The notes below the pieces were generated by a model. The model was not told the DNA's origin and did no database searches. It worked only from the letters and a program-made list of their open reading frames with translations. This document shows positions 36,401 through 50,311 of a stretch of DNA of 64,000 bases, one piece after another. The translations under genes and the position numbers were made by a program. Origin of the DNA: Nautilus pompilius (Eukaryota > Mollusca > Cephalopoda > Nautilida > Nautilidae); contig JACATO010001531.1 of assembly GCA_018389105.1 (NCBI GenBank), forward strand, positions 248,001 through 312,000. Reading direction: 5' to 3'. How positions within the stretch are numbered: the stretch's first letter is position 1; each line of letters starts with the position of its first letter.

Positions 36401-39400
36401 ACTTAGTTTCTAGACTATGAAGATTTCTTAAAGTTAGTTCTTTTTGTAAATCATCTGTGGTAGAGTGTTGATTTTGCCTGTGATTGTAACTTTGAAAATC
36501 ATAATAAAGGTAAGAATATTTTGTGATGCAAGTCATAAAGATTTCTATTAGAGAAATACATCTATAGGGATAGATGAAGCAGTATATTTATAGATGATAA
36601 TGGAACTTTTAAAATTAAATGTTCTTCTATAATACTAACTGATAGGTGAAAATATGTATCTTGACTTATACATGGAGTATATATTAACTATTTTCGTCTA
36701 CAAATTAAGATGTCTACATGCATGGAATTGATTTAAATATGGGTATATATGGTGCTTCATGTTTTAAAAGAGGAATTGCTCGTGCTTGTTGGGATTTTTC
36801 AAACTTATGGCCTCCTTATTGTTTAATCTATCAAGGCTTTTGTGGTATAAGCATTTATTTGCTTTCAAAGAAACTGTTAATTTAGTTAGTTTATTTGATT
36901 TTCTTTCTTTTTTTTGTTTAGCTTTAGCTTCTGTGTTAAATTTCCATTTAAAATCTCCTAGTACTTATAATTTCAAGTACATTTTTAAAATTTTTTATAA
37001 ATTATAAATACATATCATGTTAGGATTATTAGATCTTGTTAGTGGTTAGTAGTTTACCTGTTGAAATTGTTTTGTACTTATGAATTTTTTTAGATGGTGC
37101 TAAAATAATTTTACTGGTCTGCTGAATATAAACAGCAATTGTTCATGACTAAGTTACTTTAAAGATTTTAAAAATATACTTTTCTTATGTGTACATATTA
37201 AAAAAAAAAGAGGTTTCATTTGTTAGGAGTTTATTCTTAACCTAAAAATTAACAACAAATTCAAAATTATAGACCTTGTCAGTTTCACACTTCTTTCTTT
37301 TAACATTGCATTGTTTGAAATAATTTAGTTTGCAATTATTCATCAGTTGAAGGTAGAGATGACTTACAACTCATTAAACTTTGATGACATTTTTACTGAA
37401 AGAGCCATTTTAGAATATTTCAAATGAAAACATTCTGAGTTGCTTCAAAATGTCTTTTTTCATGTCTTTCAACTAACAGGTGAGGATTTGTCTTTAATTT
37501 TTTGTGTATTAATATTTATAAATCATTTTTCTACAAATTTACAGATATACTATTTTTTAATTGTAGTTACAAAAATAGGTAAAAATCTTAGTTTTTTTTT
37601 TCCTTTTTTTCTGATACTACTTACATTTTCACCACTTATGTTTTTGCTGCATGACAATTTCCTGTTTTATTACTTTGTAATTCTTTTGTACTCTTAATCT
37701 TAGTAGTATGCCTACTGCTTCATTTTGTTGTCTTAGAGATACTCCTGTAATGTGGTCTCTTAAAATGAGAATTTCCATTCAGTCTAGTTTGTTTAGTAAT
37801 TCTAAAGGGAAATAACTCTCTGATTGGCCTTGCAATTTGTCTAAACCTGATCTCCATTTTATATAAATTCTGATTAAAAAAACAACTTTTAAAAAAAATT
37901 TGCAGGCACATTTTGGTTTCATAAATATGATTAGTTTTGTTTCTTTTGTATTGAATTATGGATGTTTTCAGTGTGTCAAGTTCGGGTTTTATACTGTAAC
38001 AAAGCACTGCTCTGATCGGCCATTTTTGCAGATGCTTAAGCAATAGCTTGTATTAAAAGCTTTGCATATTTAAAGTTGCATCTTCAAAAAATAATAATAA
38101 AACCCTCAAAAAATCATCTGGATTTATTTTTTTTATTTTAACACATTAGTTCTAAAAAGTTGGCTGCTGACGATCCCATAAGCTTTGGGTTTTTTAGGTT
38201 TTCATTTTGGCTTTAATCTTTCGTGCCTTTGTCAGTTTATTTAATACCAAGCTGGCCACAGAGAGCAGATGCTTCAGGCAGTAGAGGATTATTAAATAAC
38301 AAAAATCACATGATCCAATCCATTATTCCCTTTATTAAATTGCCATTGACGTGAATTGGATCTTTGTGCAGGCAAGCGACAAGCAAATTTTTGGAATCAG
38401 ACATCTGGTCAGGTCGCTGCATAGAACGGAAATTTTCTGTCTAGATTAAGGTTGAGGATTTGCTAGTCTAATTTTTGCAGTACTGTTTTTTTCTACCAGG
38501 ATGTTCTTGTCTGAAAATATAATTTTTTGAAGAATGTGGATGGCAAAATTCTTGCCAAAATTATTGTTTTTATTAATTCCAAATTGCATGTTTTTGCTCA
38601 GTACTATTAAAGCTCAAATATTTTTGGAAAATTGTTGTATGAGGATAAGCATGGTTCACAAAAAATTCCCAATAACTATCAGAGTAAAACTGTTTTCCTT
38701 TATTTTTTTCTTGGTGGATGGGAAAGGGGATTTTTTTTTTTTTTGGCTAACATCTGTTTGCAATGCCTTTATCCTATTTATTTCTATTCTTAACACTCAA
38801 TCACTTACTGATAATGTTTTTCTCGTATTTATTGGCAGATCAGCTTTGTTAAACATTGCTAATGTAACAGAAATCAAGCAGAACCCAATAAGTATGAGAT
38901 CCATAAGGCAGCACATGAATGAAGCCTTGAACATGTGTCGGTGTCTGCTTTCTTATCATCTTTATAAGAGTGATCGATAACAGCCTGATAAAAGTAAACA
39001 GAACAGTTTTCATCCATAATTTCTTGGCTATCAAATGGCAGTAGATATTTGCCATTATTCTACAGATCTTGATGTCAGAAAGTTGATGAGGCATCTCCTG
39101 AAAATTTGAGATTTTTAATAGTTATACCTGAGTTGCATTTTATTATTTTAACATATGTAGAGCTGGTGAAACAAGGCATCCATTTCTGCTTAAGTGTGAC
39201 TGTGATTGATACTAAAAGTTTATAGTTCACACCACAGACTGACTGACCGAGGCGCCTTGAGATGAAGCAGCTATAGACTGCTGTATGTGAACCAACACAG
39301 ACCTGATTTCATGTTAAAACTAACTTCTGCTTCTATTAGTGTAAAAGTTTGCAGACTAATGATTTGAATGGATCCTTTTCTGAACATGCTAATGAAAAAA

Positions 39401-42400
39401 AGAGAGAGATAGAGACTTAAATAGCTTAAAACTAAAGTTCAAAAACTTAGAATTTCAGTATTTGATTGAATTTTAACTTTGCAGTATAAAATAAATTGAA
39501 ATATTTTACATCTATTAATGTTGAGGGCTTTGATGCCAAGCTAATTTAGTGATAACTGAAATTTTATCAAAATATTTTGTGAAGAGACTTGTGCAATTTT
39601 TTTTGTCTGTCTAAAATTATAGAGTAAGTAAATAAAAACATTGTGACGATCATTTGAAGCATATGACTGGTAAAGGTTTTGACATATCACCACCATATTT
39701 TTATTGTTAGCAGTGCAGTTATTCAGATATGTATTTTGTATGCTAGTAAAAATTGTTTTAGGTCATGAAGAAAAGTGTCTTTGAAGGGTATATATATTCC
39801 TGACAGGGTTTTCCTTTGCTATCAAAAAAATGATGTTATCACTATGGCAGTTTTTGTGGAATGTGTATTTGGAATGGATAGTTGTGAAATGTGATAGTAA
39901 AGAATTCAGCTTGATTGTTTATAGTGCTTTTTTAAAAAAAAAAGAAAATAAATAGTTGATGGTGCTGTGATATCTATGTTATGTTCCGCTGTGCAGTGGT
40001 ATTCAGATTTAAGTATTTTGTGCTGTTGTTCTAGTCCAAGACTTTGTAGTTGGAAGTGTTGCTATCTCACAATGCACTCTTACTCATTACTTTCAGGAAA
40101 AAGTTATTTTTACTTCCAAAATATTAAAATAAAAAATCACCAACAATAACTTTAGCAGTACTAATTACACTGTTAATTGATTAATTTTTTGCACTTTTAA
40201 TCTTTTGTTATATTCATTCACTTTAGTTTTCTTTTGGTCAGTCCTTCATGAGTTTTAGTTTCTACCACATTATGCTGTTGCTTGTCTATTCTCACTTGTG
40301 GCTGTCCTTTATTGTATTATGTTGCTTTAATATCTTTACTGGCATGTGGTTATGTTCTGTTGCTGTAATGCTCTCTTATTAAAAATGTGTTTCTTATTAT
40401 GCCAATTTATTTGATCATTGTTCTAAGTAGGATCCACTTTTATGATAACTAATTACATCACCAAAACACTATGAATGGTTTTAGTTTAAGAGATAAATGA
40501 ACAACTGTTTCTTTTTAGTGAGTCTATATATCAGTTGAATAAGTTACCTATCAGTGATATGTCTAACTTTGCCAGCAAGAGATTCACTCACTTTTTTGGC
40601 TTACATCATTATATCTTTCATTGGCATGAGTTTTTTTTTTAATTAGTAAAACTAGTTTTAACAACAAAAAAAATGACTTTGATGCTAATTTAAATTTAAA
40701 AAAACGTGATCATTTAGTGTTTAGCTGCTTGTTGTTATTTCTGATAAATCAAAATATTTAAAATCTGCTTCAAAAGAGGAAAAGGGAAGTTGAAAATAAT
40801 GTAATTGCTGATCAGAATTTAGAAGACTTGCACAGTACATTTAGACTCGAAAAACGAAACAGAGCAAATTTTTATGATAGATGCATTTTTATATTATAGA
40901 ATCTAATAGCTAAATCAGACTCTGCTTTTCTGTAGACTGATTAGCAGGCTGCTGCTGCTACAAAACCAGCTGAATGACAGGGAAAAGGATGTCATACAAT
41001 ATGTTCACTGCATGCATTATAATTGCTTGGCATCTAAAGCCCATGAAATTGATCAAATACTGAATAACGTTTTGATTAAATTTCTGGAAATGTAGAATCT
41101 AAAAAAAAAAACACTTCTGCATTCTTCATCCAGAGGAAGAAAAAAAACAAAAAAAACAAAGCATTTTTCATATCTCTACCACTGTATTCTTTCATAATCT
41201 TCAGTGAAGACAAGTGCTGTTATCTGTAGCCCCCATTTCCTTGCTTTACTTGGAGATGGTAAGTTTTTATATTTTTGCCAAAGATCTTATGTTAATCTGA
41301 TGTGGCATCCTATAGTTCTTGTGTATCAGTATTGTGATAATGCTGCTGATGTCTGTAGTACAACTTGAAACTGCTGAGACTTTTTTTTAAAGTGAGTATA
41401 TTTTCCATAATATTTTGTACTCCCTTTTTGAATAGCTTAGTCTTAATGCTAATTGAAAACTTTTTTGGCAATCATCAAAATCTGGGATGAATCCATAAGC
41501 TTTATTTTTATCTAAAGAAAAGACAGGCACTTCCACAAAACTATCTTCACAAGTCAGATAGCAACAGCATTGCATTATTTTATTAAAATCTAATTTCTTT
41601 TTTGTTTCTTTGTTTCTTTTAGCAAATGCCAATCTATAATGTCAGTAGCCTGGATTTGTACTTGTAGTTTCAATTTTGGAATTTTTGTCTTTAATTTTTC
41701 TTTTATAGAGATCTTTCTGTGTCTCCGTTTCTCCAGATATTTACATTTATAATGAAAAAGAAAGGGAAAAAAATGGGGAAACAGCTCATTTATATTACAT
41801 ATGATTGGTGTTGAAATTACTGATCTTATACATGTATTTTTATAAAGAGTTTACTTACGTAAAATGGTATTCTGAAAGTTAGAATTATCAGAACTGTAGT
41901 CATTGTACTTATGTTTGTACTCTGAGATTTCCATAAGAGAAATCAAAGCTGTCAACAGAGCTAAGTTAACTGGCCGAGATAAAATCTAAAGAAAAAGAAG
42001 AAAAAAAACAAAATAGTTAGGTTTTGAAACATGTTATCAGATGGCCAGAGTGAAAAAAAATAAGTTTATGAAATGTATATGTTGCGTTTTTGCATGTTTG
42101 CCCTATAATTATCAGAAAGCAGTGCTGGAGATTATTATAATATGAGTCTGATTAAAAACAAGTAATTTTATGCTTGTAAAAATTTTTTTAAAGATTATTT
42201 AGTTATCAAAGTATATGCAAACAAGTCTTCTATTCCCATGCTCTTTAATTGAAGCATTCTGCTTATTTTTTATTAATGTAAAAATGGGTTAACCATTAGA
42301 TTTAATTACTTTTCACTTGAAATGATAAGGTAAAGTAAAGTGATGATATTAAGAAGATATGAGATGATTTCTGTTTTATCTAGACCAGCTGATACAGCTT

Positions 42401-44409
42401 CAAAATATGATCTTTTGTTACACAGGTAAACCAAGAATGGGAGAAAATCTTCACCTTTAAATGAAAATGCAAGGGTTTTTTTGTTTATTTTCCCTTTTTT
42501 TTTGTTCCGAAAATTTCTTTAGGTTGGAAACTCATAATAGTGATATACCAAAAACTTACTAACCTTGATTCATGTGATTTGAAAATGGAATGTAAACAAC
42601 ACCAGCAGACACAATTTATTTATTTTTTAATTTATCTATTATACTGTAGATAATTGTAAACCATCAGTGCAAAATAAACCGTCAGACATTAAAGAGCCAT
42701 GCCATTGTTTGAACTTAACCTGATAATTTATCTACACTGTGGTGAAATATTTGCATCTGGCTGACTGTGAAATACATGTTCCAATTATCTGCAAAAGGTA
42801 AACTTTTATATTTGTTGCTTTTGGATCCATTTAATGTCTTTCTCTTGATTCAGTAAAGAACCTGTTAGAATCTGGAATGTTAGAGATATTTTAAAAGATG
42901 TTTTCATAAAAATAATCCAACTGGTTATATAAACTTTTTATTTCTCAACAAGTTTATTATAATGACTTTCAATATAACTTCTAAATTATATGCCATGAAA
43001 ACGTGGTGCCATGTTCATATTTGCATATTTGGTGAATCAATTCAAACTTCAGTATTTACATTGCATAAAATAAATTTTAAATATGCCACTTTTTGGTGGT
43101 TTTCAATGTGTAAAGAAACTCTTATATGCTCTGTAAATGTGTTTGTTGTGATTATTGACCTAATAGAATTTCATATAGAGGGTAAGGTCATTGACCTTTG
43201 AATTGTGGGATAATGATGCAGAAAGTAGTTTTAATAATTTTACCTTCCTGCATAAGATTTAACAAAGTAATTAATAAAGTGTTTTGGCTTAGGGAAAAGC
43301 AAGTTGTGTTTGTTTGTTTTAGCATTAATTTTTTAAACAAATGTAAAATTTACTTTCTTCATATTTAAACTATATTGCTGTTTAAATAATATTTTTATAC
43401 ATTAATGTAACTTTTATTACTTGATAATTTAATTTTATGTAGTTTATTTTATTTTTTCCTTTTGATGAACCATCTGGTTAGTTTAGCTTAAGTCGTGTTG
43501 TGCATTTTTGTTTTCTTTTAATTTTATGTTGGCATTCAAGACACAGGTGAATTGTTGTTGCTCTATATCCTGAACACTTTTGGGTTCTTTAAAGAAAAAA
43601 ATATAGTTTGAAAGAATAAATAATTCCCTGCATCCAAACCATATACAAATGTCACATTTCCTTAAACTACTACTTCTCTTTACTTATTCTAAAGAAGACA
43701 AAAAAAGAATAATTTTATATTTTAATGCATGCATTTTAGAATTATATAGATTAAATAGAGAACATGGTGATCATTAGAAATTGACTAAAGTAAATCCTGT
43801 TAATGACTCATTTTTGCTACTAATGTAATTTTTTTCTTTTCATTGTTGAATTTTCTTTTATTTATGTAAATATTACTATTTTTCCTAATATCAACAAAAG
43901 ACCAAAGATGTTTTGTAGATTGAGGTATTGATTATTTTAAAATATTTACCAAATATGTTGAGAAAACAGACAAGCAAACATGTTGGTTAAAATCATTGCT
44001 CTTGCAAAATAAATTATATCCTTTGTAACTATTCATGCATATTTCATTCAATATGTCAGATAGCAGCAGTATGCTGATAAATCAATCTGCCGATTATTGA
44101 CTTTATAGCAGCAAATGGAAAACTTTTATGTTTGCAGTCCAAAAAAAAAACTGGAATATTGCCATCTGTATTTTCCATGTTATACAACATTTATGATCAA
44201 AGCAGTTTATCCAGATTAATATGTAACCAGGGATGTAACAATCTAGCTTAAAGTTAGGAGGGGATCGAAGAAGGTAAATTCCATAGGCACTCATTCAATC
44301 AATCACTTCTTCCCACACAGATTACATGCATACATATTTTAGCACAAATTTGTAGGTGGGGGGCAATATCTTGTTTGGAACCCTCTCCCAAAAAGTGAAG
44401 GCCAAAACA
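30443..44409. other. Long AT-rich, CpG-poor stretch without recognised gene
   Basis: About 14 kb in which I can support no exon, RNA gene or transposon. Open frames are AT-driven and rarely exceed 90 codons; the longest (38,534-38,980, 148 codons) is rich in Phe, Ile, Leu and Lys from A/T runs and resembles nothing known. Slightly CpG-richer islets at 38,160-38,460 and 39,230-39,300 may be decayed repeats. A plus-strand piece at 36,231-36,288 reads QVLIEELFADDSEESFYGFE, an acidic motif that may be a transposase fragment, but this is too short to call. Confidence 0.55.
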
Positions 44410-44920
44410 AAGGTAATACTGGTCTAAAAACATAATTCAAAATTCAACACATTTATGAGAATAAAGACTATCAATAAAAAAGAAAGAGAAAATTTTGTCA
44501 TGGAAATTGAAATTTTCAAAAGCTTAATGTCAATTAATCAATATACGTATATGTATATATCCACATTTCATTTAATACATAACTAAGTGAATTTAGAAGT
44601 CAAAATATTAACAAAATAGTTTTCTATAAACAGAGATTCAAAATTCAACACATTTATGAAACTTCTAAAGGCTATCAATAATATAATGAAAATTTCCTAG
44701 TTTAAATCAAAAGTTTAAAGATTTTCATGTTAAACTAATCAAGATAGTCATTTCCAAATTCAGATTAATATGCAACTTTGTGAAAACTGAAGTACTGAAA
44801 GTAACACTGGTCTACAAACAGATTCAAAATTGAAAACAATTATGAAAGTCTGTCAAATTTAACTTAGTATTTAAAGTCATTAGTTTCTAAATTATAATGC
44901 ATAAACACCATCTATTCACC
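44410..44920. repeat. Tandem array of a ~190-bp unit, about 2.6 copies
   Basis: Three successive units start near 44,410, 44,609 and 44,797. Landmarks repeat in order: ATTCAAAATTCAACACA followed by TTATGA, then CTATCAATAA, then AACTAATCAAGATA or its variant, each displaced by about 185-200 bp. The first and third units also share GTAA(T/C)ACTGGTCTA. The third unit is partial. The copies have diverged by substitutions and small indels. It is AT-rich and satellite-like and encodes nothing. Confidence 0.8.
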
Positions 44921-45250
44921 ACTCTTGAATGAGGCAGTTTTTTGTTGGTTCATGTACCTCTCTCTCTATCCTCTACTGGTGTCGAAAAATCATTCAATTT
45001 GTGGAAAATTGAAGTGCACCAGTTTTTAAATTCTTTTAAAGTATAGAGTATTTCTTTTTCATGAAAACAAAGAACCGTCATCCTGGGAGTAGAGGCAAAT
45101 TAAAATATTTTTCAATTTCTCTATGACAGCAGGATCTCTCTTTTTCTATCATAGTTTACAATTTTCAGTTCGCTTTTCTTTAGAAGGACTGGCAGCTTGT
45201 TCCTTTATAGTCTTGAGAAGTGTCACTATTGATTCAGCAGCGGAAGTTTG

Positions 45251-47955
45251 CAGGGGGTCGGCCACCCGCGAACGAGCAGCCAATGGGAGCGCGGCGTCAG
45301 TCCTACTGCGGCGGGAGGTCGACTTCCGGCCCCCTGTCGCCAGCTCGTATTGTTCGTGTTTCTATCAGGGTGGCGGAGGCACCGGTGATACAAGTGTGAG
45401 TTAGTTACTGCACAGGTCGGTGACCGGCGAACTTTAATTCGTTTTAAATAAAGTGTTTGGGGACCGACTGATTTTGATAACATCATCCGTGGTTACAATA
45501 AACGGCTTCCTCTCTACATACGAATGACGGGAAAGCAAACTACCTCATTAATATGTATTAGATACTCGGCGCGCGCGCGTTTTCACGTGGGGTCGTTCAA
45601 ATTTGTGAACAGAAACAGCGTAGGCGGGTGATTTGGAAGGAATATTTCGAACTAATTACCCCCTTTTCTACGTCCGCCGCGGAGTGATGCTCCCTCAGAT
45701 TTGGTGGTTGAAAGGCGTGTTAAGGCGACAGTTCACGCGCTGGTAGGTGTATCACGCGACTTCTCGACACCTCGCAACAACAGGATATCAGGTGAGCCAG
45801 GTATTTACACGTGCCACGATACTTGTTGAATGACTCGCGTTTCGAAATAAAATCTAAGAAGAAGAAATTCCCATGGCAATGAATGCAAAACGCAGGAAGG
45901 TAGACGCCGAGTGCCGCGGATTACTTCTTCATCGAGCACACACTGGGAAACCATTTTGTCTCATTTGCCTAAAAAGGCGGCAAAGAGCAGACGACATTAC
46001 GGGACCCGCCATATTGGAAATTTTAACTGGTTTACTGGGCAAGCAAGGAAAGATGGAGCTGAGCGACTGAAGGCTGGTTTCGGAAAACAAACGTCATTTT
46101 TTTTTTTGCCAAGCAGTGAAAATAAAGGAAATATCCGTGCCAGCTACGAAGTCTCAAGACGTATTGCAGAAAAGATGGAGCCTTTTACAGATGGAGAGTT
46201 TGTCGAAGAACGTTTATTGGCAGTGGTGGATATTGTTTATCCTGAAAAGAAATCTTTATTCGCATCTATCAGCCTGGCTGCAAGAACGATCGCACGATGA
46301 GTTGAAGAAATGTCAGTAGATGTTAAAAGTTGTTTAAGGGATGCCTGCAACGAATTGCAATCTTTTTCGGTTGCGCTTGATGAGAGCAGAGACTCGAGAG
46401 ACACTGCTCAACTTGCAGTGTTTTGTGCGAGGAGTGATGTTAAATTTTCAGATTTTTGAAGAGTTTATTCAATTAGTTCCTATGAAGGAGGCGGTTACTG
46501 GAGCAGACACTTTTGAAGCTTTGTTGAAAATGATGTCAGAAATGAAACTTGATGTGTCGAAGTTAATTTTCATCACAACTGATGGGATACCAGCAATGGT
46601 GGGACAGAAAAAAAAGGCATCATCGCATTGCTGGCAAGGACAAATGGAAAACCTTGGAATAACACAGAAATTGGTCAAAATTCATTGAATTATCCATCAA
46701 GAGGCATTATGTGCCAAGTCTTTGAAATTAAAGAAAGTATGGACATTGATGTGAAGTCAGTAAATCTGATTCTATCTTGTGGGTGAATCATCGCCAGTTT
46801 CGGCAATCTTTGTTGGATACGGAGGCAGAATATGGGGACCTGGCTTAGCCGAGGCTCAATGCTGAAAAGAGTATTTGCATTGCATGAGGGAGGAGGTGGC
46901 AATATTCCTTGAAAGCAAAAATGAAGATCCTTCACATTTTCGTGATCCTGACTGGCTTGCAACCTTGGCATTTCTTGTGGACACTACGTCTCATTTAAAT
47001 AACTTAAATTTACAACTTCAAGGAAAAAATCAGCTGATACATGAGATGCATGGTCATATTGTGGCCTTTGAAAGAAAGCTGCAATTGTGGGAATACCAGC
47101 TTCAAAAAGGAAAGTGCGCACATTTTCCTACTTTTCAAAAACGTAAAGCACAAGATTCCATGCATTTTTGTGAATATGGTCCAAGAATTGAGAACAGTTT
47201 TCATCTCGTTTTTCTGATTTTCGTTTGCATGTAAATGAGTTTAAGCCGTTTGCTACTCCACTTGATGTGGAAGTGGACACTGCATCAGAAATTTATCAAA
47301 TGGAAATGGTTGAGATACAGTGATCGAAATTTCATTCTGAAGGTGTGTCAGTGCTTGACTTCTATAGAAAATATATTCATCCTAGTGGGAAGTATCCTAA
47401 CTTAGTTATCCATGCAAAAAAGATGACATCATTGTTTGGCAGCACTTATCTGTGAGAGCAATTATTTTCAAAAATTAATCGCACCAAGAACCATTTGAGA
47501 ACAAGACTGACTGATGCCCATTTGGATAATGTCTGATGCCCAATATTGAGGAGCTTTCAAGCAACAAACAGCAGCACGTTTCACAATGATTCATCGACTC
47601 TTTGCATTAAAATTAGGTAAGTTTTTTTTATTATACTTAATTTACCACCATTCAATGCATCATGTTTATACTTTTTATGCTTTAAAGATTCTGTCTTTTT
47701 AATAGATTCAAAAGATTCCTTGATTGAAATAAATTGCGACTAAACTGAGTTCCTTGATTACTAATTGGCATCCTTGGTTAAGCAAAAATGATTTTCTAGC
47801 ATGCGTTATTCATTGATTTCATGCAAAATATAACTAGATGTATTTAAATGGATAATTCCCATATTTCAATTTTTTTTGTGGCATTTATCTGGCCAACTGT
47901 CCACTCATTAATACGCTATCCGGCCTGCAGAAGCAAAAAGGTTGCCGACCCATTG
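45251..47955 (+). mobile_element. hAT transposon (Charlie / GTF2IRD2-like group), dead
   Basis: The left end CAGGGGGTCGGCCACCC matches the inverted right end, which reads CAATGGGTCGGCAACC from the minus strand, typical of Charlie-group hAT ends (CAGGGGTCGGCAACC). An 8-bp target duplication was not seen: the left flank is GAAGTTTG and the right TCCAGATC, so one end may have mutated or been remade. The first 600 bp are CpG-rich with a CCAAT box (AGCCAATGGGAGCG) and probably form the element's promoter. A decayed transposase follows at 45,873-47,590. The element is a CpG island within CpG-poor surroundings, so it arrived later than those surroundings lost their CpGs. Confidence 0.85.
45873..47590 (+). 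pseudogene. hAT transposase (GTF2IRD2/ZBED-like), broken
   Basis: Starts MAMNAKRRKVDAECRG at 45,873. The zinc-finger region is shortened and frameshifted, keeping only CLIC and, in the next frame, RRHYGTRH. The frame at 45,911-46,300 continues with LTGQARKDGAERL-like and ASYEVSRRIAEK, FTDGEFVEERLLAVVDI. A TGA at 46,298 is probably a decayed CGA (TIAR*VEEM). It reads on to VALDESRDSRDTAQLAVF, the first catalytic Asp box, and shifts frame near 46,425 to RGVMLNFQIFEEFIQLVPMK and FITTDGIPAMVG, the second catalytic Asp box. A further piece at 46,875-47,234 has LNNLNLQLQGKNQLIHEM and FERKLQLWEYQL, typical of the region after the catalytic core. No intact dimerisation domain was seen. Confidence 0.9.
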
Positions 47956-48464
47956 TCCAGATCATCAAGACTTGTATCACAGTGTGTGGTTAAATTTCTT
48001 TTGGTTCTTTTCCTAATCTCTTAGTCTTTCATTTTTTTTTCAATTTTTTTCTGACAATCATTGCCTTATTCTATCCATATTTATGCCTTTAGTTTGGAAC
48101 TTCAATTTAAAGCAAGGATCTAAGCATGTGGACACAAGGTTTCTTATTTGCCAAAAACTTATGTAAATGCCTTTGCACAAATTTTTTTTAAGTGATTTAC
48201 AGTTGTCAAGTTTCCCTCATAAAATGAATTCACAGGTAATAAAGAGAGAGAAAATTTCTATATTTATGAAAATATTTGTGGATTGTCTCATACAAAAACA
48301 GCAAACAAAAATTCAAAACATGTAATAGAAAACTGAAATGTACTACGAACACAAACTAATTTGAATGGAAGCTTATTTGATCATTTTAATTACTGTACAA
48401 TAAAGTATAGGTTCCTATCAGATGCAAAATGCCATTTGAGCACACCAAGAAAAGCGGAATAAAG
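47956..48464. other. Spacer between two hAT elements
   Basis: AT-rich DNA with no recognised gene. The missing downstream end of the second hAT element should lie here or just beyond, but I found no copy of its CAGTGGTTCTCAAC terminus. Confidence 0.5.
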
Positions 48465-50244
48465 TTAGTGAGACCCTTGTGCTTCATGCCTGCTGCAAAG
48501 AGATTTTATATTAGGCACTAATTTAGTCAGCTTTAGTCTCAAATCTCCTCGTTTACTGATATATCCAGTGAATTTCTTTTCTTCAGTAGCAAATCATTTA
48601 CAACGCTAAAGCCACATTCAGCTAAATATGAAGATGGAAACGGTAACAACAGTTTCCTTGCAAAGCTAGTTGAATTTGGGTATTTAGTTTCTGTCTCATC
48701 ACAAAGCCATGCCATCGCTCCTTTTATGTTGAATAAAGTTTTAACTGACTCATCATTTTTTTATTTCCGAGAGTTGTTCTTGGTACTGCACTGAAGCATC
48801 AGATAAATCCACAAGCACTGGCTGCATCACCCACGATGGAAAATTAATCTCTTTTAAATCAGAAAATCTTTCTATAAAATCAGAGGCCAATATTTTCAAT
48901 GATCCACAATGACAAGCACAGCAGCCTCAGTCGGCTCACATTTTTTTAGCCAATGAAATTGGTCAAAATTTTTGTCAGAAATATTATTTTTGGCATAACT
49001 CGATAAATGAAATAAAGCCAAATATCTTCACCTTTGCATCAACAAGTTTTATTTGTTCCTTGAAGTCGTTTATTCAACACATTCAGTTTTTCGAAAATAT
49101 CTGCTAAATAACTCAAAAATGCTTTTCCATCAACGGTTAGCAGGTGCTTCATTTCAGGCTTGTCACATAGAAAGCCACTAAGTTCATCAAACAGTTCCAT
49201 TAATCTTTTCAAACAATTCCCTTTCGAAAGCCACCGTACCTCAGTGTGAAGTAAAAGTCCAACATAGTCTGAATTGTTATCTTCACAAAATTTCTCGAAA
49301 AGACACTCACATTTGGCATTAGTTTTGATAGCATTGATAGATTTTATAACTGATTTCAGTACCTCATTAAGTACAGGAGAAATATTTTTCGACACTAGGT
49401 TCTCTCTATGAATAACACAGTGCACAAGAAGCATCTCCGGATTCTCATCTTTCATCAATTTTAAGCAGCCATTATTCTTGCCCATCATAACAGGAGCACC
49501 ATCAGCTGCACAAGATGTTATGTTTTCCATTGGTATATTATTGATATCTAAGTAGTATTTTAGTTTATTATATATATCAGCGGCGGGAGTGGTGGTATCT
49601 AAAGATTTGCAGAATAACATTTCTTCAACAAATTCACCTTTATCAATATATCTTACATAAGTTAGCAATAAGGCCTCACTGCCTCTCACAGTTGATTCAT
49701 CCATTCGTACTGAGAATTTTCTTGATTTCAGCTTTTCAACAAGTTGTGTTTCAATATCTTCACTCATTTCATCTGTTCTTCTCCTGACAGTGTCGTTACT
49801 GAGTGGCATGGCTTTAATATCTTTGTCATCTTTTTCCAGAACTGTTTTAAGAAATGCAGATATTGATGGTTTAATTAAATCCTCCCCTATAGTATGATTT
49901 TTTCCAGATTTAGCAATGAGTAAAGAAATTTCATAACTTGCCTCAAGAGTACGACTGATAGTAACAGTTTGTGCTGTGAACAGAGACTTTATTGTTGATC
50001 TTTTTTCAAACTTATTCTTTAAAGATTTGACGTAATTCAAACCTGAATTTACATACGCACTATGTTTCGCCTTCAAATGCGCCTCAAGACAACCTCGTTT
50101 CATTGATTCGTTGGTCAAGCATTGTTGGCATAAGAGACAGAAAGGTGACCTTTCATCATGAGCAGCGGGTATGAAACCAAATTTCAAAAATTCCTCTGAA
50201 TACTGACAAACTTTCTTTTTGCTTGCACTACTCATTTTATGCAT
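48465..50244 (-). pseudogene. hAT transposase (ZBED5/SCAND3-like), nearly complete, frameshifted
   Basis: Starts MHKMSSASKK at 50,244 and runs 401 codons without a break. A BED-like zinc finger has C36, C39, H56 and H61 (C-x2-C-x16-H-x4-H). The first catalytic Asp is D182 in VRMDEST, the second D248 in CAADGAPVM, followed by C276 and H279 in HCVIHRE, HTEVRWLSKG around 333-342, and LNKRLQG at 390-396. A frameshift at about 49,045 ends the frame; in other frames the protein continues with VDAKVKIFGFISFIELCQK, then FDQFHWLKKC, VLVDLSDASVQYQEQLSE and the hAT dimerisation end YLAECGFSVVNDLLLKKRN, LRLKLTKLVPNIKSLC, to the stop at 48,465. Full length would be about 590 residues. Two or three frameshifts make it inactive but it is recent. 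Function, when intact: cut-and-paste transposition in the nucleus. Confidence 0.95.
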
Positions 50245-50311
50245 AGGGGCTGCGACTGAAATAAATGAGTAATCTTAAGTGAAATGCACTTTCAGAATTT
50301 AAGACCTTTAA

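Noticed and set aside
38534..38980. 148-codon open frame on the plus strand
   Set aside because: AT-driven composition (Phe, Ile, Leu, Lys), runs of T translated as Phe, no recognisable domain, no codon pattern.
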